A DNA stretch of 64,000 nt. It comes from Spiroplasma phoeniceum (GTDB lineage Bacteria; Bacillota_I; Bacilli_A; Mycoplasmatales; Mycoplasmataceae). Within the stretch, counting starts at the first letter, position 1. Each line of letters starts with the position of its first letter. The notes under the pieces were generated by a model. That model saw only the letters and a program-made list of their open reading frames with translations, was not told where the DNA came from and did no database searches. The translations under genes were made by a program, and so were the position numbers. This document shows positions 54,559 through 64,000 of this stretch, piece by piece. The stretch is taken from assembly GCA_026239495.1 (NCBI GenBank), contig CP110830.1, forward strand, positions 496,001-560,000. Direction: 5' to 3'.

Positions 54559-55188
54559 AAGAAAAAAAGGGGGTAGACTGCACCCAGTATCTTTTTCTTT
54601 CCGAATTGAATATCATTTATTTCATTTTTTAACATCATTAATATATTCATCATGAGATAAATAAATATTGTTATGAATTGTTTCTTTTTTTAATAAAGAG
54701 TCAAAAATTTCAATAACAATATTATGAGCACAATGATAATTTTTACCCATAGAAATTCTAATTTCATTAGATATACATTTATTATTATATATTTTTGATG
54801 TGTATTGAAATCCATGATCTGAATGAATTATTATGTTACTGAGATCTTTTTTTATTTGTTTAATTTTATTAATTCCAGCATCTAAATTGCACATTTTCAA
54901 ATAAATGAGAATTATATTTTAATTTAAAATGCTTTTTAATCCAAATTGAATTGGAGGCATTTTTAATTTTAAAACCCTTCTATAATTATTATACTCAACA
55001 ATATAATTACCTATCATATTTTTTAGCTCATTAAAATTTTTGTATTTTGTTATATTTTTATTTTCTGTTTTTAAAATTGAAAACCAATTTTCAATAGGTG
55101 AATTATCTAAACAATTTCCACGTCGAGACATACTTATAGTTACTCCATAATCTCTTAATAAATCAAAATATGCATGTGAAGTAAAATA
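54559..55188 (-). mobile_element. IS3-family remnants (second duplicated copy)
   Basis: Same two transposase pieces as 45702-47407 but without element E: IHSDHGFQYTSKIYNNK (54622-54900) and SMSRRGNCLDNSPIENWFSI (54919-55131). A G/T-rich end with AGACTGCACCC near 54577 may be an IS3 terminus or a terminator of the gene before it. Confidence 0.65.
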
Positions 55189-56156
55189 GACTTCTTGCGT
55201 AACCTAATCTAATTATTTTAAAATTCCTATAAAATATTTTTAAATTAAAATAGAAATTATAGGAGATTAAAATTATGAAATTTGATAAATTCAATTTTAT
55301 TAATGATAAAGAATTATTGCGATTAACCGGAGCAAAAAAAGCTACTTTTAATAAAATGTTAAATATTTTACAAGTAGCTGAAATAGAAAAATTTAAAAAA
55401 GGTGGCAAAACTAATAAATTATCACTAGAAAATCGGCTACTGATGACTTTATCGTATTGACGAGAATATCGGACTTATTTTAATCTTGTTAAAAGTTTTG
55501 ATATTAGTGAATCTAGTTGTTATCGCAATATCAAGTGAATTGAAGATATTTTAATTAAACACCCTGATTTTCAGCAAGTTGCTTGTAAAAAAGCACTAAT
55601 AAATGATTATTTTAATGATAAAACTATTATTATTGATGCTACCGAGACCCCAATCCAACGCCCAAAAAAAGACAAAAACAATCTTATTCTGGTAAAAAGA
55701 AAAAACACACTATTAAAACACAAGTAATTATCGAACAAGAAACCAAAAAAATTATTGCAACAAGTTTTTCGCTTGGAAAAAAACATGATTATGCTTTATT
55801 TAAAGAATCAAAAATCGCAATTTTAAAAAATACCAAATTAATAGTTGATAGTGGTTATCAAGGAATACAAAAAATTCACAATAATGTTATAATGCCCACA
55901 AAGAAAACTAAGAAAAAACATTTAAATAAAGAACAAAAACAACATAATAGACTAGTTTCAAAAATAAGAATTATTATTGAAAATATTTTTGCTATTCTTA
56001 AAAAATTTAAAATTATTACAGAAAAATATAGAAATCGTAGAAAACGATTTAGTTTAAGATTTAATTTAATTGCTTCAATTTATAATTTACAATTATTATA
56101 GTTATCATAAAAGATTTATTTAAAATTAACGAATTTGAATAATAAAATAATTTTTC
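55189..56156 (+). mobile_element. IS5-family element H1, chimeric and 3'-truncated
   Basis: The 5' half follows the second variant (GCGTAACCTAATC end, MKFDKFNFINDKELLRLTGA), the 3' half the first variant (MPTKKTKKKHLNKEQKQ). It stops about 110 bp before the expected end, at a junction with an inverted fragment. The OrfAB frame (55275-56101, 827 nt) looks intact. Confidence 0.75.
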
Positions 56157-56854
56157 TTTGTGGGCATTATAACATTATTGTGAATTTTTTGTATTCCTTG
56201 ATAACCACTATCAACTATTAATTTGGTATTTTTTAAAATTGCGATTTTTGATTCTTTAAATAAAGCATAATCGTGTTTTTTACCAAGTGAAAAACTTGTT
56301 GCAATAATTTTTTTGGTTTCTTGTTCGATAATTACTTGTGTTTTAATAGTGTGTTTTTTCTTTTTACCAGAATAAGATTGTTTTTGTCTTTTTTTGGGCG
56401 TTGGATTGGTGTTTCGGTAGCATCAATAATAATAGTTTTATCATTAAAATAATAACTTATTAGTGCTTTTTTACAAGCAACTTGCTGAAAATCAGGGTGT
56501 TTAATTAAAATATCTTCAATTCACTTGATATTGCGATAACAATTAGCTTCACTAATTCCGAAATTTTTTCCAAGATGAAAATAAGTTCGATATTCTCGTC
56601 AATACGATAAAGTCATCAATAATCGATTTTCTAGTGATAATTTATTAGCTTTGCCACCTTTTTTAAATTTTTCTATTTCAGCTACTTGTAAAATATCTAA
56701 CATTTTATTAAAAATATCTTGTTTTATTCCTGTTAATCTTAATCATTCTTTATCATTAATATTTTTAAATTCATCAAATTTCATAATTTAATATCCTCAT
56801 AAATTATATTTTATAATAATATTTTAATAATAAAACCAGGTATCGCAAGAAGTC
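56152..56854 (-). mobile_element. IS5-family element H2, truncated and inverted
   Basis: The first-variant sequence in opposite direction, from the middle of OrfB to the GATACCTGG end, followed by TA. With H1 it forms an imperfect inverted pair joined inside TTTTTCTTTG. Confidence 0.75.
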
Positions 56855-56910
56855 TAATATTAAATTTATTTTAAAAGAAAATTTACAGATTATATAAACT
56901 AATTTAACAA

Positions 56911-56939
56911 CAAAAACACCGATTATTATTAATGATCGG
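56911..56939 (-). terminator. Terminator after thioredoxin-like gene
   Basis: On the minus strand CCGAT...ATCGG (56935-56939 / 56919-56923) followed by TGTTTTTG. It lies about 110 bp after the stop of 57053-57700. Confidence 0.55.
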
Positions 56940-57052
56940 CGCAAAATGTATACCCACCAAATTATTTATAATCATTTATTTATTATTTTTAATGCAATTT
57001 TAAACATGATTAATTAAAAAAAATATCCAACAAGTTATCTGAGTATTTTTTA

Positions 57053-57700
57053 TTATGATTTATTATGATCAGTATCTCAATCTTCTAAGACCATATTTTT
57101 AATAAAACGATTCATTCATAAGGCAGAATTAGGCCCCGTTTGTAAGTTTCCAACTTCACCAGTTTCGAACCCAACATAATTTCCATTTTTAATATAGACG
57201 TAAGTTGGCGTTTCAGTTAATCCTAATGAATCAGCAGTAATTGTTTTGTCAATTTCACCATTAATTTTATGAGCATTTCGCTCTTTTATTACAATTAAAT
57301 TAGCAATTTTTTTTGCTCATTTTTCTTTTCAAATACCATTATATTCTTTAATGTTATCAGTAATAATTAAGCGAGTGTTTTTAATTTTTTCTTGCTCATC
57401 ATAACTAATCGGATATGTTTTTAAATCATATTGGGCACCAAAATTACCCGCTAAATAGTTGTCATATTTATCATTACCATAGCCATTTTTATTATATAAA
57501 TCTGTAATTGTTGTATCTGTTGTATTTTGACAATGAATGCAATTCTTTGCTGAAACCATAAAAATAAAACTTTCTTTATTGTTTATACCATTGATGAATT
57601 GGTTGTAATAAGTCATATTTTGATCTGAACAAGCGGTTGTTGCTGTTGCTGTTGTTGTTGCGAGTGTCATTGCTGCCATTGTACTTAGCAGTTTTTTCAT
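57053..57700 (-). CDS. Thioredoxin-fold lipoprotein
   Basis: 215 residues, GGAGGGA upstream of ATG 57700. Signal peptide MKKLLSTMAAMTLATTTATA followed by TTAC, a probable lipidation site. The mature part has KNCIHCQ (CxxC active site) and ETPTYVYIKNG with the cis-Pro, so it is a thioredoxin-like domain on the cell surface. It probably reduces or forms disulfides in exported proteins. Several TGA Trp codons in the C-terminal half. Confidence 0.8.
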
Positions 57701-57869
57701 TTATATTCCTCCCTGATAATTATTTTATATAATTTTATATATATAAATATACATTATTTTTTATATTTTTAAAGTTAAATCTAAATATTTTTATGGTGTT
57801 ATTTAGTAGATAATTATGAGAGAAAAGTATATAATGATAAAAAATAATACAGATTTTAAAGGAGAGCAA

Positions 57870-58648
57870 ATGATTATGGATATGACAACCGCATTGGCTC
57901 TGTTACTTCCAATAATGATTATTTTATTAATTTTATTAATTTTTTTCGGCTTATATTTTATGAATCTGAAAAATTTTGTTTTATCCTTTTACTTGGTTGT
58001 TAACCTTTCATAAAAAAATGGTGTTTTAACAAAAAAATGAATTGTTAGAATTAATTTCAACAATTGAATCATAAGTTGTTTTAGAAAAAAATGAGAAAGA
58101 ACTAATTGAATCAGCAATAACTTTTGATAAAAAAATTGGTTCAATTATGACAGCAAAGGAAAAAGTTAAAACAATTTATAGTAATATTTCATTAAGAGAA
58201 TTACAACGATTTTATAAGCAAGAACGTTTTACGCGTATTCCTGTTTTAGTTCCAGAAACTGAAAAAGTAATTGTAATTTTAAACATTAATGATGTTTTTA
58301 TTGCCGTTATTGATCATCAAGAAGTCGATATCAAAAGCTTATTTTCTGAACCATTTTTTTCTCTTTATTTAAAATTAGATGATGCTTTAGAATTATTTCA
58401 ACAAGAACAAGCCCATATGTTAGTTGTTAGTACCAATGAAGATAGTAATAATTTTCTTGGAATTATTACACTGGAAGATATTTTAGAAGAATTAGTTGAT
58501 GAAATTTATGATGAAGATGATGAAAAATGGACAAGTAAAAGAAAATTGTCACCATATACTTTGAATTCATAGTAGTACTTCGATTAAAAAAGTATTTCAA
58601 AAATATTTGCATTTAGCGGCACAACCAGAAATTACATGTAAAACATTA
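57870..58648 (+). pseudogene. DUF21/CBS-domain membrane protein (CorC/HlyC-like), decayed
   Basis: ATG 57870 behind AAAGGAGAG reads MIMDMTTALALLLPIMIILL, a short membrane start that ends at TAA. Later, KNELLELISTIES-stop and FDKKIGSIMTAKEKVKTIYS, with LGIITLEDILEELVDEIYDE, are the linker and CBS pair of the family. Most membrane helices are missing. A stop at about 58072, a shift near 58570 and IS element I complete the loss. Confidence 0.75.
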
Positions 58649-59721
58649 GCCTTATTGCGTAGCCTATTAAAAAATTGCAAATATTTGTAAAAAGACACTA
58701 ATAGAAAAATATAATTTTAATTAATTATGTTTTTTATTTAAAAATTTAATATTTTCCCACAACAAAAAATGAATTTATTATTTAAATTATTTAATTTTAA
58801 ATAAATCTTCTATGCTAACTGCAAATTATAAATTGAAGCAATTAAATTAAATCTTAAACTAAATCGTTTTCTTCGATTACGATATTTTTCTGTAATAATT
58901 TTAAATTTTTTAAGAACAGCAAAAATATTTTCAATAATAATTCTCATTTTTGAAACTATTCTATTACGTTTTTTTGTACTTTATTTAAATGTTTTTTCTT
59001 AGTTTTCTTTGTGGGCATTATAACATTATTGTGAATTTTTTGTATTCCTTGATAACCACTATCAACTATTAATTTGGTATTTTTTAAAATTGCGATTTTT
59101 GATTCTTTAAATAAAGCATAATCGTGTTTTTTGCCAAGTGAAAAACTTGTTGCAATAATTTTTTTGGTTTCTTGTTCGATAATTACTTGTGTTTTAATGG
59201 TTTGTTTTTTCTTTTTATCAGAATAAGATTGTTTTTGTCTTTTTTTGGGCGTTGGATTGGGGTTTCGGTAACATCAATAATAATAGTTTTATCATTAAAA
59301 TAATCATTTATTAGTGATTTTTTACCAGCGAATTGTTGAAAATCAGAGTGTTTAATTAAAATATCTTCAATTCACTTGATATTGCGATAACAAATAGATT
59401 CACTAATATCAAAACTTTTAGCAAGATGAAAATAAGTCCGATATTCTAGTCAATACGATAAAGTCATCAGTAGCCGATTTTATAGTGATAATTTATTAGC
59501 TTTGCCACCTTTTTTAAATTTTTCTATTTCAGCTACTTGTAAAATATTTAACATTTTATTAAAAGTAGCTTTTTTTGATCCGGTTAATCGCAATAATTCT
59601 TTATCATTAATAAAATTAAATTTATCAAATTTCATAATTTTAATCTCCTATAATTTCTATTTTAATTTAAAAATATTTTATAGGAATTTTAAAATAATTA
59701 GATTATGTTATGCAAGAAGTC
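58649..59721 (-). mobile_element. IS5-family element I (second variant, decayed)
   Basis: About 1073 bp; right end GTTATGCAAGAAGTC before TA, left end altered (GCCTTATTGCG). Transposase frame from ATG 59635 to about 58810 with at least one deletion (near 58972) and a stop-type change near 59480. It truncates the DUF21/CBS pseudogene. Confidence 0.75.
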
Positions 59722-59768
59722 TATTTAATAATAACCTAGAAAGGTTTTTTATTTCATATTATCAGTTA

Positions 59769-59802
59769 AAATAAACATTGTACAATGTTTATTTCTTTTT
59801 TT
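59769..59802 (+). terminator. Perfect 26-bp palindrome with T tract
   Basis: AAATAAACATTGT (59769-59781) and ACAATGTTTATTT (59782-59794), then CTTTTTTTT. A smaller AACCT/AGGTT hairpin with six T lies before it (59733-59750). The gene it served has been lost to IS insertion. Confidence 0.65.
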
Positions 59803-59959
59803 TATATTAGTAAATAGTTAATTTTATAATATTATAGCATAAAAACATAAATTCCAGCAACATTTAAAAAAACTTATTATCAATTTGAAGTTTGCAAGGT
59901 TTATTCTTACTAAATTATATTCTCCTTTCACCATATATAATGAATATATTATTTTGTAA
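59803..59959. other. Gene-free spacer before ABC pseudogene
   Basis: AT-rich with no credible gene or repeat; CTCCTTTCACC near 59930 resembles a ribosome site on the minus strand, but no reading frame follows it. Confidence 0.3.
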
Positions 59960-60857
59960 ACTGTAATATTATTCAAAAATTAATTTTAAGTTTAATTTCC
60001 CAATTATCATTATTTTTTTACTTAGCGCTCCATTTTATTAGTAAAAAAACTTTAACAATTGGTAACTTAATGTTTTATAGTGCTTTAGCTAGTTTTATCA
60101 ATGATTTTACTAGCCAATTATCATTTTTTATTGTTTAAAAAGGAAAATTAGAAAAATCTTTTCAGCAAACATCAACATTATTATTTCCTAAACAAAAAGA
60201 TACTTCACAAGCACAATATTTACTTGTTCCAATTACAGCTTTAACAGTAACAAATTTGAATTATCTTATTAATGATAATTTTTATTTTAAAAGATTTAAC
60301 ATTAACTTTCCAAAACCATTGTTTTTTAAAAGGACGAAGTGGCATTGGAAAAACAACATTATTAGAAATTCGTGCTAAATTACGACTAGGGGCAACCTGG
60401 TAAAATAATGATTAATGATCATTTTGATTTATCAATTCTTACTGAAAAAACCATTTGTAGTAAAATTTTATTTTTTTATCAAGATGACTTTTTATTTACG
60501 GGTAGTGTTTATGATAATATTGTTAATTTTAAGAAACAGTGTGATTATCAAATTTTAAAGTTGCCAGAAATAAAGCAATTATTGTTGCAAAATCATTTAT
60601 CATTTGAATAAATGGTTCGTAATAATAGTAAAAATTTATCAAAAGGAGAACGACAAATTATTTTGTTTTTAAATTTATTGTTACAACGATGTGATGTCTA
60701 TTTCCTCGATGAAGTATTAAGTGATGTTGACTATGATAGTAAAATTATTTTATTAAAATTATTATTTCACTGAAAATCATCACAATTAATTGTATATGCT
60801 AGTCATGACAAATTGTTGAACAATATTTACCAACTGTGATTGATTTAACAAAGTTAA
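59960..60857 (+). pseudogene. ABC exporter, decayed (3' part)
   Basis: Pieces of one protein in several frames: HFISKKTLTIGNLMFYSALA (membrane part), a Walker A-like GRSGIGKTTLLE near 60338, FYQDDFLFTGSVYDNIVNF, the signature LSKGERQIILFLNLLL and Walker B YFLDEVLSD. This order fits a peptide/bacteriocin-type exporter. Stops near 60138, 60402 and 60611 and shifts make it non-functional. The next gene may be its former accessory protein. Confidence 0.75.
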
Positions 60858-60866
60858 ATATTATTA

Positions 60867-61241
60867 ATGAATAAAAAAAGTTTAATTTTAATGGGAATAT
60901 GATGTTTAATGTTAATTGGGTTTGTTCTGTTACTTGCTTATTTTCCAATTAGTTTATATTATGATGGTTATTTAACAATTCTTAAAACTAATGACGATGA
61001 ATTAACCTATATTTTTCTTACCCATCAGACACCTTTAGTTATTAAACAAGGACAACAAGTAAAAATAAAATATTTTGTAGAGAAACAATGGCAAATAATT
61101 ATAACGCAAGTTAAAAGAGAAAATTATTATTATCTTATTTTAAATCAGCCAGAATTTATGATTAATGTTTGATATTTATCAGGGAAAATGGAAATTTGTT
61201 CGCAAACAAAATTAGATTATTTACTGAAGATAATGATTTAA
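60867..61241 (+). CDS. Possible exporter accessory protein, 124 aa
   Basis: ATG 60867, 9 bp after the exporter remnant. One N-terminal membrane helix (LILMGIWWLMLIGFVLLLAY), then an extracellular beta-rich domain (QGQQVKIKYFVEKQWQIIIT). It resembles a short HlyD-like accessory subunit of peptide exporters, by context and shape only. It may be an orphan now that the ATPase is dead. Confidence 0.5.
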
Positions 61242-61278
61242 TTTGTTATAATAAAAAAAAGAAGGGTCTGGTGAGGTA

Positions 61279-61755
61279 ATGAAAGATGATTTTGTGATTT
61301 ACAATGAAACAAAGTTTGATATTAAACCATATCAAGATGATTTTAATGCAATTTTCAAAAAAATTAAAACTTTATTATCAATAACTGAAACATTAGAATT
61401 ATCATTAATTATTGTTGATGCACAAGAACAATTAGAACTTAATCGAAAATATCGTAACAAAGATTATGTTGCTGATGTTATTACCTTTGCTTTAGAAGAA
61501 GAAAATAAGATTGATTTATTTCAATTAACCGGACTGCGCAGTTTAGGGGATATTTTTATTTGCTATGAAAAAGCTCTTGCTCAAGCTGCTAAATATAACC
61601 ATTCTCTTGGTCGTGAATTTGCTTTTTTATTTACTCATGGTATGTTACATATTTTAGGTTATGATCATCAAACTCCAACTGATGAAGAAAAAATGTTTAA
61701 TTTACAACGAAAAGTATTAAATGATTTACAAATTAACCGAATTCCAATAAAATAA
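61279..61755 (+). CDS. ybeY: Endoribonuclease YbeY
   Basis: 158 residues, full length. The zinc site HGMLHILGYDH (H-x3-H-x5-H) near residues 119-129 and the preceding SLGDIFICYEKA are diagnostic. YbeY acts in 16S rRNA 3' maturation and ribosome quality control. It starts a core operon with dgkA and cdd, the usual order in Firmicutes and mollicutes. GAGG (with GTGAGG) lies before ATG 61279. Confidence 0.92.
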   Translation: MKDDFVIYNETKFDIKPYQDDFNAIFKKIKTLLSITETLELSLIIVDAQEQLELNRKYRNKDYVADVITFALEEENKIDLFQLTGLRSLGDIFICYEKALAQAAKYNHSLGREFAFLFTHGMLHILGYDHQTPTDEEKMFNLQRKVLNDLQINRIPIK

Positions 61756-61781
61756 AAACAGAAAGAAGAAAGAGATACATA

Positions 61782-62210
61782 ATGGCAAAAGAGTTACCAG
61801 TCAAGAAAAAAATATTTTTTAAATTACGGAATAAATTTTCAAATGCTTTTCGTGGAATTTATACAGTAATTAAAGAAGAATCAAGTTTAATTATTCATTT
61901 TATTGTTTCATTGGTTGTTATTGGTCTAGGAATTTGATTGCAAAAAATGGTTCCTAACCAGTTTGGATATGTTCAATTAGCAATTTTATTATTAACCATT
62001 GGAATTGTCATTGGTTTTGAGTTAATTAATACAATGGTTGAAAATTTTGTTGATTTATTATCATTTGAATATAATATTAAAGCAAAAAAAATTAAAGATA
62101 TTTGTGCCGCGGCAACATTAATTAATTCTATTTTGGCAATTGCAATTGGATTATTAATAATGTTACCACCGTTGGTGGATGTTATTAAGTTATATTTACA
62201 CATTAGTTAA
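61782..62210 (+). CDS. dgkA: Diacylglycerol/undecaprenol kinase family protein
   Basis: 142 residues with AGAAAGAAGAAAGAG upstream. FSNAFRGIYTVIKEESSLII is the N-terminal amphipathic helix, then helices about 43-62 and 68-92, with GFELINTMVENFVDLLS carrying the catalytic Glu/Asn set, and a last helix (INSILAIAIGLLIMLPPLVD). It phosphorylates a lipid alcohol at the membrane. It lies between ybeY and cdd. Confidence 0.88.
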
Positions 62211-62227
62211 AAAGGAGAGTTAATCAA

Positions 62228-62623
62228 ATGTCAACTTATTTTGAAAAGTTAAAATTATTAAGTAAAAAAGCTTATGCACCATATTCAAATTTTCGTGTTA
62301 GTGCAATTTGTTTGTTAAAAGATGGTACAGAAGTTATCGGTGTTAATGTTGAAAATGCAGCATATGCTGCTACGATTTGCGCAGAACGGACAGCTTTAGC
62401 TCAGGTTTATTCGTTAGGTTATCGTAAAACAGATATTATAAAATTTTACTTATATACTGACAGTAAACAAGAAGGTTCTCCTTGTGGAATATGTCGGCAA
62501 TTTTTATGAGAATTAGTTGATCATCGAATTCCAATTGAAATTTATAATCAAAAAGGTGAATCATATGTTTTAACAATTAGATATTTACTGCCATATGGCT
62601 TCACGAAGGAGGATTTGCAGTAG
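62228..62623 (+). CDS. cdd: Cytidine deaminase
   Basis: 131 residues. Zinc and catalytic motifs: TICAERTAL (C, E) and SPCGICRQF (PCxxC). The N-terminal SKKAYAPYSNFRVSAI is typical. It deaminates cytidine/deoxycytidine in pyrimidine salvage. AAAGGAGAG precedes the ATG. The stop is 2 bp before the next ATG. Confidence 0.93.
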
Positions 62624-62624
62624 G

Positions 62625-63695
62625 ATGGTCAAGAAACATAAAGATGAGGAAGATTTTCAACAAGGTTTAGTTACTGACCATAGTTATCGTCTTGTTCCTG
62701 ATGATCAATTACAAGAATATATGCATAATAATGATATTTATATTAAAATCTTTTATGCTTTTCATGACAAACGTTTTTTATTAACTCATCATACTTGATG
62801 AAAAAAAACTGATAATGATTTAGAAGCATATTGTAAAAAGTATATTATGGATTTAACCAGGCGTTTGCATCTTGAAACAATGTCATTAACTTCTGATGAA
62901 TTAGAACAAAAATGAGATATTCAGGAATATGATATTCCTGGCTATGAAGATGTGATGTTAAAAGGAGTTTCAATTCGTTCATGAGTAAAAAATGACAACA
63001 ATAAAAAATGAGTTATTGTTGTTCACGGATTAAATTCACATAAATTCCGTGCAATTTTTTTTGGTTTAATTTATCTTCGGTTAGGTTATAATATTCTTGT
63101 TTTTGACCAACGAAATCATGGCGAATCAACTACTAAAATGACAACAATGGGTTACTATGAGAAATATGATTTAGCATCAGTAGTTGATTTTTTACAAACT
63201 AAAATTGATCCAAAATTTAAGGAACTTAATTTTCATGGTTGATCAATGGGAACTTTTGTTATTATGGAATATTTAAAATTTGCATTTGATAAAAATAAAT
63301 TAATTAATAGTGCTATTTTAGATTCAACAATTAGTAATTTAAATGTTTTATATCATTATTATATGTTAAAGACAAAAGTTAATTATTATGAACATTATTA
63401 TGCAATTCGTCGTTATGCGATTGAAACACGCGGGTATGATCCAAAACAAATTAATCCTGGTGAGAATTTGGAAGCATTAGCAAAATTACCAGTGTTATAT
63501 ATCTTGAATAAGAAAGATTATGTAACACCATATATAATGGGCCGGTTGGCTTACCAGAATAAGCGTAAGTATGAAAAACAAAAAATTAGTCGTCGAATTG
63601 TTTTTGATTGTGATCATGTTCGCGGAATATATCATAATTCAACGGAATATTTAATAACAATAATAAATTTTATTACAACTTCAAAAAGAAAATAG
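62625..63695 (+). CDS. Alpha/beta hydrolase
   Basis: 356 residues from ATG 62625; GAAGGAGG lies 12 bp upstream inside the cdd end. The nucleophile elbow GWSMG (S at about 209) follows DFLQTK..., the oxyanion region is VVHGLNSHKF, the acid is LNKKDYVTP and the histidine is CDHVRGIY. The N-terminus is soluble. It belongs to the group of uncharacterised mollicute hydrolases and lipases; the substrate is unknown. An upstream in-frame ATG (62595) is possible. Confidence 0.85.
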
Positions 63696-63733
63696 TGATA
63701 AATAAAGCTATTTATCACTATTTTCTTTTTTTA
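63691..63733. terminator. Bidirectional terminator
   Basis: AATAGTGATAAATA (63691-63704), loop AAGC, TATTTATCACTATT (63709-63722), then TTCTTTTTTT. Both converging genes end within it. Confidence 0.8.
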
Positions 63734-64000
63734 TTTTTAGTTTGATTTTTATTAAAAACACTGTACATACCATTGTTAAGACTATGCAAACTAATGTGAA
63801 AAATAGTAAAAACAATAATAAAAATAAAAGCAATAAAATATGCCGCTTGTACTCTTGATAATCCTGAAATAATTGGATTATCAATGTCTAAAAATGGATA
63901 AGGATATGCTCAAGTAATATTGCCATCTCGTTTTCAAGCTGATGCTAGCACAATAACATACATTAAATAAAAAAATGGATAACTTAAACTAATTCATCAA
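63718..64000 (-). CDS. Membrane protein, partial (Pr6Pr-like)
   Basis: The 94 C-terminal residues are visible; the start lies past the window. ISLSYPFFYLMYVIVLASAW and AYFIAFIFIIVFTIFHISLH are membrane helices, with WAYPYPFLDIDNP between them, a text seen in Pr6Pr-type mollicute membrane proteins. The tail is basic (KNQTKNKKRK). Function unknown. Confidence 0.65.

Noticed and set aside
61973-62203. 76-codon frame opposite dgkA
   Set aside because: Antisense of an intact core gene; hydrophobic only because the sense strand encodes membrane helices.
1-64000. CRISPR arrays, tRNA or rRNA genes
   Set aside because: No regularly spaced repeats, no cloverleaf and no rRNA-like conserved blocks were seen anywhere; repeated sequences are IS copies, the duplicated segment or the hairpin cassette.

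Overview
The window is a Spiroplasma chromosome segment (Mollicutes, most likely the S. citri/S. melliferum group). It is extremely AT-rich. In-frame TGA is read as tryptophan in every credible gene, so all coding calls below use genetic code 4. The gene content fits: T4SS-type ATPases, a spiroplasma-adhesin-like surface protein, lipoproteins with MKKLL signal peptides, an SpV4-like microvirus, and many IS copies. No tRNA, rRNA or CRISPR array was seen.

Layout. (1) 1-20.5 kb is a plasmid- or ICE-derived island. It has a VirB4/TraE-like ATPase, a VirD4/TraG-like coupling protein, a large signal-peptide/C-terminal-anchor adhesin-like protein, small unknown proteins, and two identical-length IS1595-type elements in opposite orientation, each with its own 8-bp target duplication. 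Many genes here are preceded by the same hairpin whose 3' arm contains the Shine-Dalgarno sequence. Between the two secretion ATPases lies a defence block: SIR2 + HerA, then a C5-cytosine methyltransferase with an N-terminal HTH, then a PD-(D/E)XK nuclease. (2) 20.5-22.8 kb holds a lipoprotein gene and a UPF0236/ISLre2-type transposase. (3) 22.9-43.1 kb is a tailed-phage genome without an integrase. The late genes (terminase, portal, a 1072-aa structural protein, scaffold, capsid, fibre, membrane proteins) run rightward. They meet leftward early genes (RecT, RuvC-like resolvase, small proteins) at a shared terminator. The early region contains a roughly 490-nt G+C-rich, gene-free, hairpin-rich stretch, probably a large noncoding RNA. 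A two-gene cassette for exported proteins sits inside the late region behind a (TA)12-repeat promoter. (4) 43.1-59.7 kb is an IS-ridden zone: photolyase, a duplicated segment with one dead and one intact copy of an unknown gene, a decayed SpV4-like gokushovirus provirus (48.5-52.5 kb), IS3 remnants and many IS5-type copies, some nested or chimeric. A thioredoxin-like lipoprotein and a dead DUF21/CBS gene also lie here. (5) 59.7-64 kb returns to the core chromosome: a dead ABC exporter with its accessory protein, then ybeY, dgkA, cdd, an alpha/beta hydrolase and a partial convergent membrane-protein gene.

How parts work together. The T4SS ATPases suggest that the first island was once conjugative, but no relaxase is visible. 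Its defence genes would protect the host against phages, and the window also holds two unrelated phage genomes. IS5 elements carry a conserved A7 slippery run for OrfA/OrfB fusion (same 827-nt spacing in four copies). They have driven duplication, truncation of a phage gene and chimerism.
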